NCBI GenBank assembly: GCA_030594665.1
Contig: JAUVET010000071.1
Span: forward strand, 1-6,800
Direction: 5' to 3'
Source: Methanosarcinaceae archaeon
GTDB lineage: Archaea; Halobacteriota; Methanosarcinia; Methanosarcinales; Methanosarcinaceae
Length of the DNA stretch: 6,800 bases
The notes beneath the pieces were generated by a model. It searched no databases and was not told where the DNA came from. It was given only the letters and a program-made list of their open reading frames with translations. Shown here piece by piece: positions 5,504-6,800 of the stretch. Made by a program: the position numbers and the translations under genes. How positions within the stretch are numbered: the stretch's first letter is position 1; each line of letters starts with the position of its first letter.

Positions 5504-5655
5504 CTTTTGATCGAACATATGTCTTTTGCAAGTTGTTCTGCACTCACCTGGCGCACCGGATATGACTTGATCTTATCCCACATGCGTTTTGGATCAATGA
5601 CAGGATTGATAGGCTCCGAACGTGTTAATTCCGATTTAATGTTAAATTCCCCCAT
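5500..5655 (-). CDS. 51-residue putative antitoxin partner of the PIN toxin
   Basis: The ATG at 5655 has GGTGG five bases upstream and a TATA-like ATAAATAT about 32 bases upstream, so this short frame looks expressed. It encodes 51 residues beginning MGEFNIKSELTRSEP, with a conserved-looking centre PKRMWDKIKSYPVRQVSAEQ and a basic end CSIKR. The TGA overlaps an ATG of the PIN gene as ATGA, the classic layout of an antitoxin followed by its toxin. Position and size suggest a toxin-neutralising and possibly DNA-binding protein, but no ribbon-helix-helix or AbrB motif is plain to me, so the role is inferred from context. Its toxin is broken, so it may be an orphan or act against a related toxin elsewhere. 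Confidence 0.55.
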   Translation of the reverse strand: MGEFNIKSELTRSEPINPVIDPKRMWDKIKSYPVRQVSAEQLAKDICSIKR

Positions 5656-5660
5656 GCTAA

Positions 5661-5694
5661 CCACCTGTTTTTAAAACGATTGTATGATATTTAT
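5661..5694 (-). promoter_or_regulatory. promoter and ribosome site of the putative antitoxin
   Basis: On the minus strand ATAAATAT (5694-5687) is a TATA-like box and GGTGG (5665-5661) is a ribosome site five bases before the ATG. Transcription would start near 5665-5670, giving a very short leader. The site is divergent to the cfbA promoter, with about 70 bases between the two boxes. Confidence 0.45.
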
Positions 5695-5767
5695 CCATTG
5701 TTATTCAGATTAATGCATGACAATATTACACAGTTTGCTGAGATTATCATCACCAATGATTCAAAAG

Positions 5768-5856
5768 TATTATATCTAATAACTATTACAATAAAGCCAA
5801 CAGTAGTAACATAACGAATCGTGATTGTGTTACCAGCATCAAAATAACAATGAGGT
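5768..5856 (+). promoter_or_regulatory. candidate cfbA promoter, leader and ribosome site
   Basis: AAAAG directly before TATTATAT (5768-5775) resembles an archaeal BRE plus TATA box. The transcript would start near 5795-5800, leaving a leader of about 65 bases. GAGGT at 5852-5856, six bases before the ATG, is a clear ribosome site and supports the chosen start. No riboswitch-like fold was evident by eye. Confidence 0.45.
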
Positions 5857-5862
5857 ATTAAT

Positions 5863-6258
5863 ATGAGTGAAAAATTAGGAGTATTAGCAATCGGGCATGG
5901 CAGTAAACTTCCATACAACAAGGAGATCGTAGAAAGCGTTGCAGCAAATATCGCAAGCAAGCATACGGATGTTGTTGTAAAGGTCGGATTCATGAATATG
6001 AACGAACCAAGTATCGGGGATGCACTTGCATCATTTGCAGGAACAGGTGTCACAATCATTGCAGCAGTTCCGGTATTTCTTGCATCCGGTGTTCATATCA
6101 CAAAGGATATACCAAAAATACTAGGTCTTGAGGAAGGTAGTGAAAAGACAAGTATTCAACTTGATGGCAAAGACGTCACGATCGTGTATGGAAAGCCTCT
6201 TGGTGGTGACAAGTTGATCGCTGACCTTGTATTCAAGAGAGTACAGGAAGCATTATAA
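5863..6258 (+). CDS. cfbA: sirohydrochlorin nickel chelatase (coenzyme F430 biosynthesis)
   Basis: This 131-residue protein is the short, single-domain CbiX-S type chelatase, the usual archaeal length. In methanogens CfbA inserts nickel into sirohydrochlorin, the first committed step to coenzyme F430, and can also insert cobalt for cobamides. The N-terminus [17 protein letters not shown] carries the conserved H12 in [17 protein letters not shown] carries the second family histidine, H78. FMNMNEPSI and [16 protein letters not shown] match conserved family blocks. The enzyme is cytosolic and normally works as a homodimer. The ATG is supported by GAGGT six bases upstream, and the gene ends in TAA. 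The next gene, cfbE, starts 18 bases later in the same direction, making a cofactor operon. The pairing with cfbE favours the nickel role over a purely cobalt one. Confidence 0.93.
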   Translation: MSEKLGVLAIGHGSKLPYNKEIVESVAANIASKHTDVVVKVGFMNMNEPSIGDALASFAGTGVTIIAAVPVFLASGVHITKDIPKILGLEEGSEKTSIQLDGKDVTIVYGKPLGGDKLIADLVFKRVQEAL

Positions 6259-6276
6259 ACGAGAAATTTACAGAAC

Positions 6277-6800
6277 ATGGCTGCAGGTCAAAAGAACGCT
6301 GCTGTGCTTGACCTGACACACGCCGGGATGATCATTGCACAAAAGATGGTACAACTCGGCTACAAAGTGAGTGCTATTGACGTATATAATACTGTAGACC
6401 CTGTTACTCTTGCTGAGCTTCAGGATAAATTTGACATCAAAACATCAAAAGACCCGATCCCTGTCGATGATCTTGACATCGTCGTTGCACCCGTGCATCT
6501 TGACCCGAATTATGAGATGCTGCAACAGGCTCGCGACATGGGTACGGAAATAGTCACACACCACAAGATCGTTGGCGAGATACTCTCCCATGACAAGACG
6601 ATTGCAGGTGCAAAGATCATAGAGATCACAGGCACAAAAGCAAAAACAAGTACAGCGTCAATTCTTGCTGACATGTTGTCACGCAAATTGAATGTTGTAC
6701 TCCATACAACCCGCGGGCTCGAATACTGGAAAAACGGTACTTCATCCCTGATATACCAGGGACTTAGCATTGCACCGGGGAGCATCCTGTGTGCAGTGGA
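6277..6800 (+). CDS. cfbE: coenzyme F430 synthetase, Mur-ligase-like (5' part)
   Basis: The frame runs off the window after 174 complete codons. CfbE is an ATP-dependent Mur-ligase homologue that closes the carbocyclic six-membered ring of the nickel hydrocorphin, the last step to F430. The N-terminal part (AAVLDLTHAGMIIAQKM, about 8-24) begins a Rossmann-like domain with DIVVAPVHLDPNYE near 67-80. The Mur-type P-loop ITGTKAKTSTASIL lies at about 117-130. HTTRGLEYW (143-151) and IAPGSILCAV lead towards the central ligase domain. The ATG at 6277 is the first start after an in-frame TAA (the cfbA stop). No strong ribosome site is visible, so translation may depend on cfbA. The C-terminal ligase domain lies outside the window. 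Confidence 0.88.
   Translation, partial: MAAGQKNAAVLDLTHAGMIIAQKMVQLGYKVSAIDVYNTVDPVTLAELQDKFDIKTSKDPIPVDDLDIVVAPVHLDPNYEMLQQARDMGTEIVTHHKIVGEILSHDKTIAGAKIIEITGTKAKTSTASILADMLSRKLNVVLHTTRGLEYWKNGTSSLIYQGLSIAPGSILCAV

Noticed and set aside
5691..6059. Minus-strand frame of 122 codons overlapping cfbA.
   Set aside because: It is antisense to the well-supported cfbA gene and its promoter.

Overview
The window looks like a methanogenic archaeon of the Methanosarcinales, most likely Methanosarcinaceae. The anchor is the right end: an intact sirohydrochlorin nickel chelatase gene (cfbA) followed by the 5' part of the coenzyme F430 synthetase gene (cfbE). These enzymes make the nickel cofactor of methyl-coenzyme M reductase. 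Surface proteins of methanosarcinal type, archaeal TATA boxes and modest GC content agree with this. No rRNA or tRNA was seen to fix the genus.

Left part (1-870): the tail of an unidentified plus-strand gene, then a degraded minus-strand stretch. It holds the start of a type I restriction subunit gene (hsdR) broken by a one-base loss in a G run, the last codons of the gene that overlapped its start, short tandem repeats and an inverted repeat with GC-rich hairpins. Positions 873-2252 (+) hold an intact AAA_14/DUF4143 ATPase with a PD-(D/E)XK-like C-terminus. Just upstream lie two 32-bp repeats, each bounded by GACTT...AAGTC and overlapping the predicted TATA boxes, which suggests autoregulation.

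Middle (2281-4215, minus strand): a probable two-gene operon for exported proteins. A small secreted Asn/Thr-rich protein is followed by a 523-codon surface protein with a CrtC/AttH-like domain. Codon 421 of that gene is an in-frame TAG, after which the same frame continues coherently for 102 residues. Every well-supported gene end here is TAA or TGA, so the TAG is best read as pyrrolysine. A 46-codon ORF overlaps the end of this gene by ATGA and looks like a glycosyltransferase remnant.

Region 4216-5660 is mostly decayed DNA: fragments of surface proteins, strong TATA-like sequences, and a toxin-antitoxin-like pair. The short upstream partner is intact, but the PIN-domain toxin gene has a frameshift, a stop codon and altered catalytic positions.

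Right end (5660-6800): a divergent promoter region, then cfbA and cfbE on the plus strand, 18 bases apart and probably co-transcribed. The window is thus a conserved cofactor operon next to a decaying accessory region. The most notable features are the amber-containing surface protein gene and the dyad-repeat control region of the ATPase.
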